The notes: generated by a model not told the origin, from the sequence alone. Positions 15,275 through 24,383 are shown, counted from the stretch's first letter. The stretch: DNA of 41,487 nucleotides from Bacteroidales bacterium (GCA_004555955.1 SFJG01000009.1:1-41487); one strand, 5' to 3'. Translations and numbers: made by a program.

Positions 15275-16393
15275 ATGGACAACATCGATACACATCACCA
15301 CCACCCGGAAAACAGCGACGAATATTTAGGTCTGACCGTCAACAGCGGAGTGCCCGAGCCTCCCAAAGTGAACCCATACCTCAAACCGCGCAAACGCAAA
15401 CGCATCGCCACTGCGGCGGAATATGTCGAAGGCATCCTTCGCGGTGATGTCACTATGCTGAGCCGCGCCGTAACGCTTGTCGAAAGCCAAGTGCCGGAAC
15501 ACCAACGCCTCGCCCAGGAAGTTATCGAAAAATGCCTTCCCCACGCCGGCAAATCTCGCCGTATCGGCATTACAGGCGTACCCGGTGCCGGGAAAAGTAC
15601 GTCAATCGACGTCTTCGGCCTACACGTCCTCAAAGACGGCGGGCGCCTCGCCGTGCTCGCCATAGACCCCAGTAGCGAAATTACAAAGGGCAGCATCCTC
15701 GGCGACAAAACTCGCATGGAGAAACTTTCGCTTCACCCTAACGCATTCATTCGACCCAGCCCCTCGGCAGGCTCGCTTGGAGGAGTGGCGCGAAAAACGC
15801 GCGAAACCATCGTGCTTTGCGAAGCCGCCGGATACAACAACATATTCGTCGAAACAGTGGGCGTCGGACAGAGCGAAACTGCCGTACACTCGATGGTCGA
15901 CTTCTTCCTGCTTATCCAACTCGCCGGAACCGGCGACGAACTCCAAGGCATCAAACGCGGAATCATGGAAATGGCTGACGGAATTGTTATCAACAAAGCC
16001 GACGGCGACAACATCGAACGCGCAATGCTCGCAAAAGCGCAATTTCAAAGCGCCCTCCACCTATTCCCGATGCCCGCCTCAGGTTGGATGCCCGAAGTGC
16101 TTACCTACTCCGGATACTACGAACTCGGAATCGCCGAAGTGTGGGATATGATTGACCGCTACTTCGAATTAGTCAAAGCAAACGGATACTTCGAACGCCG
16201 ACGCACCGAGCAAGAAAAATACTGGATGTACGAAACCATCAACGAAAACCTTAAAGCGAACTTCTACCAAGACCCGGAAATCGAAGCAATGCTCAAACTC
16301 AAAAAGCAAAACGTGCTCGACCACCGACAAAGTTCGTTTGTCGCCGCTCGCGAAGTGCTCGACTATTATTTTAACAAACTCGGAATCAAATAG
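15275..16393 (+). CDS. meaB: MeaB/ArgK-type GTPase (methylmalonyl-CoA mutase chaperone)
   Basis: A 372-residue G3E-family GTPase from the ATG at 15275, 10 nt after the previous stop. Walker A is GVPGAGKST (101-109). The family's 'AIDPSSEITKGSILGDKTRM', 'FIRPSPSAGSLGGVARKTRE' and 'NIFVETVGVGQSETAV' segments follow, and INKADGDN is the guanine-binding NKxD site. MeaB loads and protects the B12 cofactor of methylmalonyl-CoA mutase, used by Bacteroidales for propionate formation. The mutase genes are not in this window. The N-terminus has a run of four histidines (7-10) and a short basic stretch, encoded normally and not a cloning tag. Grouping with DUF1573 genes looks like operon hitch-hiking. 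Confidence 0.94.
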   Translation: MDNIDTHHHHPENSDEYLGLTVNSGVPEPPKVNPYLKPRKRKRIATAAEYVEGILRGDVTMLSRAVTLVESQVPEHQRLAQEVIEKCLPHAGKSRRIGITGVPGAGKSTSIDVFGLHVLKDGGRLAVLAIDPSSEITKGSILGDKTRMEKLSLHPNAFIRPSPSAGSLGGVARKTRETIVLCEAAGYNNIFVETVGVGQSETAVHSMVDFFLLIQLAGTGDELQGIKRGIMEMADGIVINKADGDNIERAMLAKAQFQSALHLFPMPASGWMPEVLTYSGYYELGIAEVWDMIDRYFELVKANGYFERRRTEQEKYWMYETINENLKANFYQDPEIEAMLKLKKQNVLDHRQSSFVAAREVLDYYFNKLGIK

Positions 16394-16445
16394 ACAAAAT
16401 TTCGACAAAAAATTTCTCTTAAAGCAAAAAAGCAAGCCAAAATCG

Positions 16446-16475
16446 TTTGATTTTCAGCGAAATTGCGTACCTTTG
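16446..16475 (+). promoter_or_regulatory. Promoter of the secreted endonuclease gene
   Basis: TTTG (16446-16449) and TACCTTTG (16468-16475), spacer 18 nt; the leader to the ATG at 16514 is about 30 nt. Confidence 0.75.
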
Positions 16476-16513
16476 CCGTTACCCTTAAAATCGGGATGTA
16501 GAACTAACAAAGT

Positions 16514-18196
16514 ATGAAAACAACCAAAATCTATCGACGCATAGCCTTCGCAATAGCCATCGTTGCAGGCTTTTTATCAGCCGATGCCGCAGCGCCATCG
16601 GGATACTACGATGGCATCAGCGGGCTCAAAGACGCAACCCTCAAAGCAAAATTGCACCAAATCATCAACACCGGCAACAGCAACAGTTATACCGGGTTGT
16701 TCAAAAACTGCTTCGTCCACACCGACGTGCGCGACGATGGAACTTGGTGGGATATGTACTCCGACATTAAACGCAAAGTATACTCCGGCAATACAATCTC
16801 TTGGACGGGTATGAACCGCGAGCACAGTTTCCCGAAAAGCTGGTGGGGTGGCGACGAAAACGATGCATACACCGACATCAACCACCTTTACCCATCAGAC
16901 GGTCCCGCCAATACCGCCAAAAACAACTACCCGTTGGGCGAAGTCGACCCGAACAATATCACTTACGACAACGGAGTCAGCCTCGTCGGAAACCCCGTTG
17001 AAGGGCAAGGCGGCGGCGCCAAACTTGTCTACGAACCCGCCGACGAATATAAAGGCGACTTCGCACGTACATACTTCTATATGGTAACGTGCTACTCCCA
17101 TCTTAATTGGAAATATACATACGTTGCGCGCAAAGGCGACTACCCCTCAATGCAAGGCTGGGCTATAGACCTACTTCTGAAATGGCACCGCAACGACCCC
17201 GTCAGCGAAAAAGAAACCAAGCGAAACGACGAAGTCTACAAAATTCAACACAACCGAAACCCGTTTATCGACTATCCCGAACTCGCTGAATACATTTGGG
17301 GTAATATGATGGGGCAACCGTTCGCCGCCGGCGAACTCCCTCCGATTGGCGAAGGCACGCTCATCTCTCCTGCCAACAACTCGACGGCTGACTTCGGCGA
17401 CGTTGTAAAAGGATACTCCAAAAAAATATCAATTCACATCCGCGGTACTCTGACGAAAGACCTATCATTGACTATCTCCGGAACTGACAAAGCAGCGTTC
17501 GCAACATCAGTGACTACCGTGCCTTGGAAGACCGTCAACGAAAGCGGTTTCGACCTCACCGTTACATACTCGCCGACAGCAATTGGCAATCATTCGGCTA
17601 AACTACTTATCTACGATGGCGGTCTCGTTGGAACTACTTGCTACACGGTAAACCTTACCGGTACTGCCGTCGACCTACCAACGTTCGACACTCCGGTTGC
17701 TACTGCCGCATCGAACTTCAACGATTACGGATTCCGCTGCAACTGGGAACGTCCAGCGAACCCGGCAACCATCGACTACTTCGTGGTCAACATCTCGGAA
17801 TATCTCGACGGAAACCGCACTGACTTTACTATTACAACCGACGACGACACGCCATTCCTCGACTTCACCGAAGCCAAGAAAGGCGCGAACTACACCTACA
17901 CCGTACAATCATCGCGGTGCGGTCTGAACTCTTCGCCGTCGAACGTCATCAGCATTGCTTTCGGCAGCGCATCAACTATCGAATGTCGACCGTTGGCTGT
18001 CAGCCCGATTCAAAACGGCTTGCAATTCCGTTGCTCCGACATCCACACCAACGCACGCATAATCGACATGACCGGACGCACAGTTTCAGTAATTCCGCAA
18101 ATCGAAAACGGAACCTGCGTACTGCTCCCATTCGGCGCATACATCGTCGTTACCGACCAATCCACCAAACCAATCAAGGTTATGGTTGGATATTAG
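16514..18196 (+). CDS. Secreted endonuclease I family nuclease with Ig-like domains and possible T9SS tail
   Basis: 560 residues. A signal peptide (about 1-26) precedes an EndA/NucM-type endonuclease I domain (about 29-265) with its beta-beta-alpha-metal site: MNREHSFPKSWW (His104), DINHLYPSDGPAN and NYPLGEV. These enzymes cut DNA or RNA non-specifically outside the cell. Residues 280-385 form an Ig-like domain (ADFGDVVKGYSKKISI), 388-483 a fibronectin III-like domain, and about 490-560 a last domain of the form IDMTGRTVSVIPQIENGT, then GAYIVVTDQSTKPIKVMV. The last part resembles a type A T9SS C-terminal sorting domain (short, with G-x-Y-I/V-V near the end and K-V-x-V). If so, the protein is secreted through the Spr system encoded at 28215. 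It has its own promoter and terminator. Confidence 0.92.
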   Translation: MKTTKIYRRIAFAIAIVAGFLSADAAAPSGYYDGISGLKDATLKAKLHQIINTGNSNSYTGLFKNCFVHTDVRDDGTWWDMYSDIKRKVYSGNTISWTGMNREHSFPKSWWGGDENDAYTDINHLYPSDGPANTAKNNYPLGEVDPNNITYDNGVSLVGNPVEGQGGGAKLVYEPADEYKGDFARTYFYMVTCYSHLNWKYTYVARKGDYPSMQGWAIDLLLKWHRNDPVSEKETKRNDEVYKIQHNRNPFIDYPELAEYIWGNMMGQPFAAGELPPIGEGTLISPANNSTADFGDVVKGYSKKISIHIRGTLTKDLSLTISGTDKAAFATSVTTVPWKTVNESGFDLTVTYSPTAIGNHSAKLLIYDGGLVGTTCYTVNLTGTAVDLPTFDTPVATAASNFNDYGFRCNWERPANPATIDYFVVNISEYLDGNRTDFTITTDDDTPFLDFTEAKKGANYTYTVQSSRCGLNSSPSNVISIAFGSASTIECRPLAVSPIQNGLQFRCSDIHTNARIIDMTGRTVSVIPQIENGTCVLLPFGAYIVVTDQSTKPIKVMVGY

Positions 18197-18254
18197 AATA
18201 GCGGAGAGCGGAGAGGAAACATCTCTAATCTCTTACCTCTCCACTCTTACCTCT

Positions 18255-18287
18255 AAAAGGGCAAATGCCGGCGGCATTTGTCCTTTT
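18255..18287 (+). terminator. Terminator of the endonuclease gene
   Basis: A 15-bp stem AAAAGGGCAAATGCC/GGCATTTGTCCTTTT with one G-U pair and a 3-nt loop. The A and T ends supply the U-tract. The stem is symmetrical and could act both ways. Confidence 0.75.
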
Positions 18288-18352
18288 AGTGTTATTATAT
18301 GTTAATTAACCGACAAACCATCACGTCGTGCCGATTATTTTTCGTAAATTCG

Positions 18353-18367
18353 TATGGTTAAACCATA
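18353..18367. promoter_or_regulatory. Palindrome just before the 5'-nucleotidase start
   Basis: TATGGTTAAACCATA is a perfect 7-bp inverted repeat around a central A, ending 5 nt before the ATG at 18373. It could be an operator or a small RNA hairpin at the ribosome site. A second perfect palindrome, GTTAATTAAC, lies at 18301-18310. Confidence 0.4.
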
Positions 18368-18372
18368 CCTCT

Positions 18373-19890
18373 ATGAAAACAAAAAGCATCTTTATTTCAA
18401 TCATCGCCGCATTGACAATTTCTACGGTTGCCAAGGCGGAAAATCTCGTGATTATTCATAGCAACGACGTACACGGTCACGTGGCTGTCGAAAAAGTCAA
18501 AGACGATGGCGGCTCTGCTCGAATGAAAGTCGTAATCGACAGCATTCGCAGCGCCGAAAAACATACACTGCTCGTTGATGCAGGCGACGGCGTACAAGGC
18601 TACCTCTACTTCAACGTCTTCGGCGGCGAAGTGGAATACAACGTTATGAACATGCTCGGCTACGATATCGTTATACCCGGCAACCACGAATTCGACAACG
18701 GCATCGACGCTCTTGCAAAAAACTACAAACGCCTCAAAGCCAAAAAATTGTCGGCTAACTACGATTTTCGCCGCACTCCGGTGAAAGGCATCAAAGAATA
18801 CGTCATCAAGAAGTTCGGAGGACGTCGCATCGCTTTCATCGGCGTCGGCTGCCAGCCTAAAGGCATGATTTCCGACAAAAACTGCGTAGGTTTGGGCTAT
18901 CGTGATGCCATCTCTGTAGCCGACAGCCTCGCAACCGTCCTCAAAACAAAGAAAAAAGCCGACCTCGTTGTCGTACTTTCCCACATCGGCTACGTTGCCG
19001 ACGAGCCTTGGCTGCCCTGCGACACGCTGATGGCTATCAACAGCACCGACATCGACGTCATCATCGGCGGACACTCTCACACCCTCATCGACCCGCGTAA
19101 AGGCGACATCAAAAACATATTTACCAACCGCGCCGGAAAGAAAGTGCTCGTCGCACAAACCGGACGCTACGGCCGAAACTTAGGAAAAATAACCATCGAC
19201 CTCGACAATATCGACAACACTCCGAAGAGCGAAATCATCGCCATCAACTCACGCCTCGACAGCCGTAGCGACGGTTCCGTAGAGCGTTTTCTCAAGCCGT
19301 ATACCGTCGAAGTCGACAAACTCTCAGCCGTGGTTATCGGCCGCTCGGAAGCGGAATATCCTAACGGCGAAATGAACCCGCTCTCCAACTGGGTTGCCGA
19401 CAAAATTCTGGAAATCGGCAAAACTCTGACCGACCGCAAAATCGACTTCGCCGTTGGCAACAAGGGCGGTGTGCGACGTCCGCTCACCGTCGGCGACGTA
19501 ACTATGGGACAAATGCTTACGATGCTTCCCTTCGAAAACTACGTGACCGTCATCGAACTTACCGGGAAAGACGTTGCCGAGGCATTCAACTCAATGGCGG
19601 CTCGCGACGGCGACGCTGTTAGCGCGGGCGTATCCGCAAAAATGAAAGACCGCCATGCTTACGATATATCAATAAACGGCGAGCCCCTCGACCCCGAAAG
19701 GACTTACGTCGTGGCTACACTCGACTACCTTGCTAACGGCGGCGACAATATGAAGGCTTTCACCCGTGGTAAGCAAATCGCTACGAGTCAAGTGCAACTA
19801 AAATTCAACGTTATCGACATCATTAAAGAAATGACTGCCCGCGGCGAAGCTATCAAACCCGACACCACGACTCGAATCTCTTTAGAATAA
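18373..19890 (+). CDS. Exported 5'-nucleotidase / UshA-type metallophosphoesterase
   Basis: 505 residues from the ATG at 18373; a frame open from 18328 would place extra residues before the signal peptide (MKTKSIFISI to KA). The metallophosphatase domain has the metal motifs IHSNDVHGH (about 28-36), DAGD (69-72), GNHEFDNG (103-110) and a later GGHSHT. The C-terminal 5_nucleotid_C domain has the typical 'GNKGGVRRPLTVGDVTMGQM' and PFENYVTVIELTG segments. It should hydrolyse nucleotides or UDP-sugars in the periplasm. The GH3/hydrolase gene starts 15 nt downstream; the pairing suggests scavenging of envelope or environmental nutrients. Confidence 0.93.
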   Translation: MKTKSIFISIIAALTISTVAKAENLVIIHSNDVHGHVAVEKVKDDGGSARMKVVIDSIRSAEKHTLLVDAGDGVQGYLYFNVFGGEVEYNVMNMLGYDIVIPGNHEFDNGIDALAKNYKRLKAKKLSANYDFRRTPVKGIKEYVIKKFGGRRIAFIGVGCQPKGMISDKNCVGLGYRDAISVADSLATVLKTKKKADLVVVLSHIGYVADEPWLPCDTLMAINSTDIDVIIGGHSHTLIDPRKGDIKNIFTNRAGKKVLVAQTGRYGRNLGKITIDLDNIDNTPKSEIIAINSRLDSRSDGSVERFLKPYTVEVDKLSAVVIGRSEAEYPNGEMNPLSNWVADKILEIGKTLTDRKIDFAVGNKGGVRRPLTVGDVTMGQMLTMLPFENYVTVIELTGKDVAEAFNSMAARDGDAVSAGVSAKMKDRHAYDISINGEPLDPERTYVVATLDYLANGGDNMKAFTRGKQIATSQVQLKFNVIDIIKEMTARGEAIKPDTTTRISLE

Positions 19891-19905
19891 TTCTTCTTTC
19901 TGATA

Positions 19906-22878
19906 ATGAAATCGAAACTCCTAATTCTCACAACAGCCTTGCTTTTGGCACTCAACACGGGTGCCAAAGGCAAAACCATTATACTCTCCGACGAGCGCGC
20001 AGCCTATGCTTGGGCAGACAGCGTGATGGCTACTATGGATGCCGAACACCGCATCGGGCAACTCATTGCGCAAGCCGTTAACCCCAAACAACTCGCCGAA
20101 GCAACAAAAGAAATCAAAATGCTCGTCGACCGTTACCACATCGGCTGCATCTACTTCAGCCCGGGAAATGCCGACAACTATGCTTCGCTGGGCAACTACA
20201 CCAACGAAATCTCGAAGGTGCCCGTGCTGGTGGGTATCGATGGCGAATGGGGGCTTTCGATGCGAATAAAAGACACCCCGCAGTTTCCGCGGAACATGAC
20301 TCTCGGCGCTATCCGCGACGAAAGTCTTCTCTACGAATACGGTGCGGAAATGGCTGCCGAATGCCGACAAATGGGCATTAACGTCAACTTCGCCCCTGTG
20401 CTCGACGTCAACAGCAATCCCCGCAACCCGGTTATCGGCACCCGCTCTTTCGGCGAAGACCCTAAAAACGTGAGCAGCAAAGCAATAGCCTACTCTCGCG
20501 GCCTCGAAGACAACGGCATTATGTCGGTGGCAAAGCACTTCCCCGGACACGGCGACACGCAGTCGGACTCGCACAAAACGCTGCCTCTCGTCAACCGCTC
20601 GCTCGTCGACCTTCAAGCAACCGACATCGTTCCATTCCGCAACTACGTCAACGCCGGACTTTCGGGCGTAATGATTGGGCACCTCAACATCCCGGCTCTC
20701 AAAACCGGGCATTATCCATCATCGCTCTGCAAATCGGTTGGCAACGAACTTCTCAAAAACGAACTGAAATTCGATGGATTGGTCTTTACCGACGCTCTTA
20801 CGATGAAAGGCGCTCGCGTCGAAGGCAAGGCTAACGGGCTACTCGCCTTACGCGCCGGCGCTAACATACTTCTCGAGCCTTACGACCTCGCTCTCAACTT
20901 CAAAGAGATGCTCACAGCCTACAAGCATAACAAAGACGACCGACGCCTCATCGACGAATCGTGCCGCAAGATTCTCGCCTATAAGTATGCGCTGGGCATC
21001 GCCAATCGCCGGGCTATCGACACCAACGGTCTGCTCAGCCGAATCAACACTCGCCAAGCCGAACTGACCATGCGTCGGCTCTATCGCGCTGCCATCACCG
21101 TTCTCAAAAACGAAGACAACGCACTGCCGATAAAGCATCTTGACAAACGCACTCTCGTTGTCAACGTAGGCAACAAAAACGAAAACAACACATTTGCCGA
21201 CGTGTGCAGTCGCTACACAGCCATAACTCATGCGACAGCCGCCGCAGGCGCAATTCCCGTCGAAAAAATCAAGAACGCCGCCACAGTGATTGTCGGCATC
21301 TACAGCGACGAAGCTTGGGCTGCCGGCGTCATTCGTTCAATCGTACAAACCGCCGGCGCCGCGAAAGTCATTCCGGTGTTCTTCACCAAGCCGTACTCGC
21401 TGAGCAAGCACAAATGGGCTATCTCGAAATGCCATGCCGTGGTGCTCGCCTACGAGCGACATCGCTACGCACAAGAATACGCCGCTCAAGCGATTTTCGG
21501 AGGCTGCGAGGTTAGCGGACGCTTGCCGGTCTCTATCGACGGAGTGGCGAAATGCGGCGACGGCATCACTCTCCACCCGTCCCGACTCGGCTACGGAATG
21601 GCGGAAGAAGTGGGGCTCGACAGCCTGTTCGTGTTTCAAGCCGACTCGCTCGCACGAGAAGGACTGGCGCAAGGTGCCTACACCGGATGCCAAGTGCTCG
21701 TGGCGAAAAACGGCGTGGTCGTATTCGACCGAAACTACGGCTACACCGACAAGACAAAACGTCATAGAGTAAACGAACAGACCCTCTTCGACTTGGCTTC
21801 CGTATCGAAAGCGGCAGGTACACTCCCCGGAATTATGAAAGCCGTTGACGACAACCTGCTCGACATCAATGCCTCGCTCGGCTCTTACATACCTTCACTG
21901 AAAGGCACTCCGAAAGGCGACCAACCGGTCCGCAACTATCTCTATCACGAAACCGGAATGCCACCGTCGCTCAACATGTACAAAATGATGACCGATACAT
22001 CATCCTTCACAGGCAGCCTCGTTGCCGGCAAAAAGTCGGACAAATACCCGTTTCAAGCCGGCGGCGCATTCATCAACGCCTCGGCAAAACCTCGGCGCGA
22101 CATCACCTCGGCAACTCGCACCAACCAATTCAATTACCAACTCGGCAAAAATATGTTCGTCGGACGCCTGACCTACGACTCTATCATGCAACGCATTCAC
22201 AACATCGCGCTCCGCGAAGACCGTAAATACGTCTACAGTTGTCTCAACTTCTGTCTTATGATGGAAGCCGAAGAAAACGTAACAAAGACGCCACACGACC
22301 AATACGTCGCCGACAACATATTCCGTCCGCTCGGCGCCCACCGTATGTGCTACCGTCCACTTAGCCGTTTCTCATCGGCTGAAATTGCCTGCACGGAGAT
22401 TGACAACTACTTTCGCGACGGAATAATCAACGGCACCGTCCACGACGAAACTGCGGCGTTTTCGGGCGGCGTGCAGGGCAATGCCGGACTCTTTGCCACG
22501 GCTAACGACCTCGCAAAATATTGCCACATGCTCCTCGAGCACGGCAAATACGGCGGCGTCAACATCCTTTCCGACCGCACCGTCAACACGTTCGTCTCTT
22601 CTCAAAGCAAAAATTCGCATCGCGGACTCGGATTCGACAAACCGTACACCCCCAACCCGGAATATTCCTCGACATGCCCCGAAGCAGATGCTTCCGCGGT
22701 CGGGCACACCGGATTTACCGGCACGGCATTTTGGATTGACCCGAAAAACAACATAATCTACGTCTTTCTCAGCAACCGCGTTTGTCCGAGCCGCAACAAC
22801 CCCGCATTTTCGCACGTCGGCGCTCGCGCCGGAATCTTCGGCTTGGTCTACCAATCTATGTGGAGGTGCCAAAAATGA
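19906..22878 (+). CDS. GH3 beta-N-acetylhexosaminidase fused to serine hydrolase (beta-lactamase-like)
   Basis: 990 residues. A signal peptide (1-22) precedes a GH3 domain with VLVGIDGEWG (108-116) and the NagZ-like signature AKHFPGHGDTQSDSH (209-223); the likely nucleophile is Asp296 in VFTDALTMKG. A second GH3-type domain spans about 395-565. The C-terminal part (about 575-985) is a class C beta-lactamase/penicillin-binding-like domain with Ser632-x-x-Lys635 (ASVSK) and a Tyr777-Ser-Cys motif where Tyr-x-Asn is usual; GHTGFTGTAFWID serves as the third motif. I recall such fusions as common in Bacteroidota and expect release of GlcNAc from cell-wall fragments, with the second domain acting on peptides or esters. 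The change at YSC leaves that activity open. The stop overlaps the helicase start (ATGA). Confidence 0.92.
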   Translation: MKSKLLILTTALLLALNTGAKGKTIILSDERAAYAWADSVMATMDAEHRIGQLIAQAVNPKQLAEATKEIKMLVDRYHIGCIYFSPGNADNYASLGNYTNEISKVPVLVGIDGEWGLSMRIKDTPQFPRNMTLGAIRDESLLYEYGAEMAAECRQMGINVNFAPVLDVNSNPRNPVIGTRSFGEDPKNVSSKAIAYSRGLEDNGIMSVAKHFPGHGDTQSDSHKTLPLVNRSLVDLQATDIVPFRNYVNAGLSGVMIGHLNIPALKTGHYPSSLCKSVGNELLKNELKFDGLVFTDALTMKGARVEGKANGLLALRAGANILLEPYDLALNFKEMLTAYKHNKDDRRLIDESCRKILAYKYALGIANRRAIDTNGLLSRINTRQAELTMRRLYRAAITVLKNEDNALPIKHLDKRTLVVNVGNKNENNTFADVCSRYTAITHATAAAGAIPVEKIKNAATVIVGIYSDEAWAAGVIRSIVQTAGAAKVIPVFFTKPYSLSKHKWAISKCHAVVLAYERHRYAQEYAAQAIFGGCEVSGRLPVSIDGVAKCGDGITLHPSRLGYGMAEEVGLDSLFVFQADSLAREGLAQGAYTGCQVLVAKNGVVVFDRNYGYTDKTKRHRVNEQTLFDLASVSKAAGTLPGIMKAVDDNLLDINASLGSYIPSLKGTPKGDQPVRNYLYHETGMPPSLNMYKMMTDTSSFTGSLVAGKKSDKYPFQAGGAFINASAKPRRDITSATRTNQFNYQLGKNMFVGRLTYDSIMQRIHNIALREDRKYVYSCLNFCLMMEAEENVTKTPHDQYVADNIFRPLGAHRMCYRPLSRFSSAEIACTEIDNYFRDGIINGTVHDETAAFSGGVQGNAGLFATANDLAKYCHMLLEHGKYGGVNILSDRTVNTFVSSQSKNSHRGLGFDKPYTPNPEYSSTCPEADASAVGHTGFTGTAFWIDPKNNIIYVFLSNRVCPSRNNPAFSHVGARAGIFGLVYQSMWRCQK
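22862..22866 (+). promoter_or_regulatory. Shine-Dalgarno within the GH3 gene for the helicase start
   Basis: GGAGG, 8 nt before the ATG at 22875. It decides the helicase start against an in-frame ATG at 22782 that lies well inside the GH3 gene. Confidence 0.65.
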
Positions 22879-24302
22879 GCAATTCTGCCATAGCCACTGC
22901 AATAGGCGAAGAGATTCTGCGTCAACTGCCTTACGACCCCAACCGACAGCAGATGGAACTCGTTGCAGCCTTCGGCAAATTTGTTGCCGACGCCGCCGAC
23001 CGCTCCGCTTTCGTGCTTAACGGCTACGCCGGTACCGGTAAGACATCGCTGACAAGTGCGCTGGTGCGCGCGCTCGGCGAAATGGGCATACGCTGCGTGC
23101 TGCTCGCCCCGACAGGTCGCGCCGCAAAGGTCTTTTCGACCTACTCCGGACACGCTGCTTCGACTATCCACCACCACATCTATCAAAGCAAGCGTTTCGA
23201 CCCCGAAGCAATGGCTTTCGGGCTCAAGAAAAACAACTACAAAGGCACATTCTTTATCGTCGACGAGGCATCGATGATTTCCAACACCGCCGGCGACAAT
23301 GCCGTGTTCGGCACCGGACGCCTCCTCGACGACCTTATAACATACGTCTATAGCGGCGAAAACTGCCACCTAATCCTCCTCGGCGACGTCGCCCAACTTC
23401 CACCCGTCGGCTACAGCGACAGCCCTGCTCTTTCGCCGGAAGTGCTCCACGCATACAGTCTTACCGTCTACTGCTACACGCTTACCGAAGTGGCACGTCA
23501 ACGCGAAGACTCGGGAATTCTCTACAATGCCACTGAAATACGCAAAACAATCTCCTCGGGCATACTCGTGCCGCCCACGATTCATGCAAAGGCGTTCGAC
23601 GACGTCGAAGCCGTTACCGGAGAATTTCTCACCGAACTCATCGACGACTGCTACAGCCGCGACGGCGAACAAGAGACAATCATCGTGACGCGCTCCAACA
23701 AAAACGCCGTGCTCTTCAACCAAGGCGTGCGCGCTCGCGTGCTCGATATGGAGTGCGAACTCGACGTCGGCGATATGCTTATGATTGCAAAAAACAACTA
23801 CCACTGGGCAGGCGATGACAACGACCGCATGGACTTCATTGCCAACGGCGACGTTGCCATCGTGCGCTCGCTCGGCGCCGTCGAAAAGATGCACGGCTTC
23901 CGTTTCTGCGACGCTACGCTCGAATTTCCCGACTACGACATCGAAATCGATGCAAAAATCATCCTCGATGCGCTCTACGCGGAGTCGCCGGCTCTCAGCC
24001 GTGACCAACAAGAAAGGCTCTACCAAGCCGTGCTCGCCGACTACGCCGACATCCCACGCAAAAACGAACGCTATAAAGCTATCAAACAAGACCCCTACTT
24101 CAACGCCTTGCAAGTGAAATTCGCCTACGCCGTAACCTGCCACAAAGCCCAAGGCGGGCAGTGGAAAAACGTGTTCGTCGACATGGGATACATCCCCGAA
24201 GAAGCGTTCTATCAACTCGACTTCTACCGGTGGCTCTACACCTCGTTCACCCGCGCTTACGGCAAAATTTACCTCATAAACCCACCATTGAAAGTCGATT
24301 GA
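22875..24302 (+). CDS. RecD-like superfamily 1 DNA helicase
   Basis: 475 residues. Walker A is GYAGTGKTS (50-58), APTGRAAKV is motif Ia, FFIVDEASM is the Walker B motif, and LILLGDVAQLPPVG is motif III. 'FAYAVTCHKAQGGQWKNVFV' with YTSFTRA near the C-terminus gives motifs V and VI of the UvrD_C_2 type. It matches the family of small ATP-dependent RecD-like exonuclease/helicase proteins that stand alone in Bacteroidales without RecBC. It should unwind DNA with 5'-3' polarity, in replication or repair, though partners are unknown. Coupling to a periplasmic glycosidase gene is odd and probably only an expression matter. Confidence 0.92.
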   Translation: MSNSAIATAIGEEILRQLPYDPNRQQMELVAAFGKFVADAADRSAFVLNGYAGTGKTSLTSALVRALGEMGIRCVLLAPTGRAAKVFSTYSGHAASTIHHHIYQSKRFDPEAMAFGLKKNNYKGTFFIVDEASMISNTAGDNAVFGTGRLLDDLITYVYSGENCHLILLGDVAQLPPVGYSDSPALSPEVLHAYSLTVYCYTLTEVARQREDSGILYNATEIRKTISSGILVPPTIHAKAFDDVEAVTGEFLTELIDDCYSRDGEQETIIVTRSNKNAVLFNQGVRARVLDMECELDVGDMLMIAKNNYHWAGDDNDRMDFIANGDVAIVRSLGAVEKMHGFRFCDATLEFPDYDIEIDAKIILDALYAESPALSRDQQERLYQAVLADYADIPRKNERYKAIKQDPYFNALQVKFAYAVTCHKAQGGQWKNVFVDMGYIPEEAFYQLDFYRWLYTSFTRAYGKIYLINPPLKVD

Positions 24303-24320
24303 AAAAAAATTTATCCCCTC

Positions 24321-24350
24321 TGCAACTTTTCTGCGACTTGAGTGCGTCTA
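24321..24350 (+). promoter_or_regulatory. ECF-sigma-type promoter before the sigma operon
   Basis: TGCAAC (24321-24326) and CGTCTA (24345-24350) separated by 18 nt, similar to the AAC/CGTC promoters used by many ECF sigma factors and lacking TAnnTTTG. It lies 34 nt before the first ATG and may be used by the sigma factor encoded in the same operon. Confidence 0.5.
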
Positions 24351-24383
24351 ATGCACAGAAAACAAACTTAAAAACTAAAAACA

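Noticed and set aside
15293..15304. Four-histidine run in the MeaB-type protein as a cloning tag
   Set aside because: It lies in a normal acidic N-terminal extension within native context, with no vector sequence.
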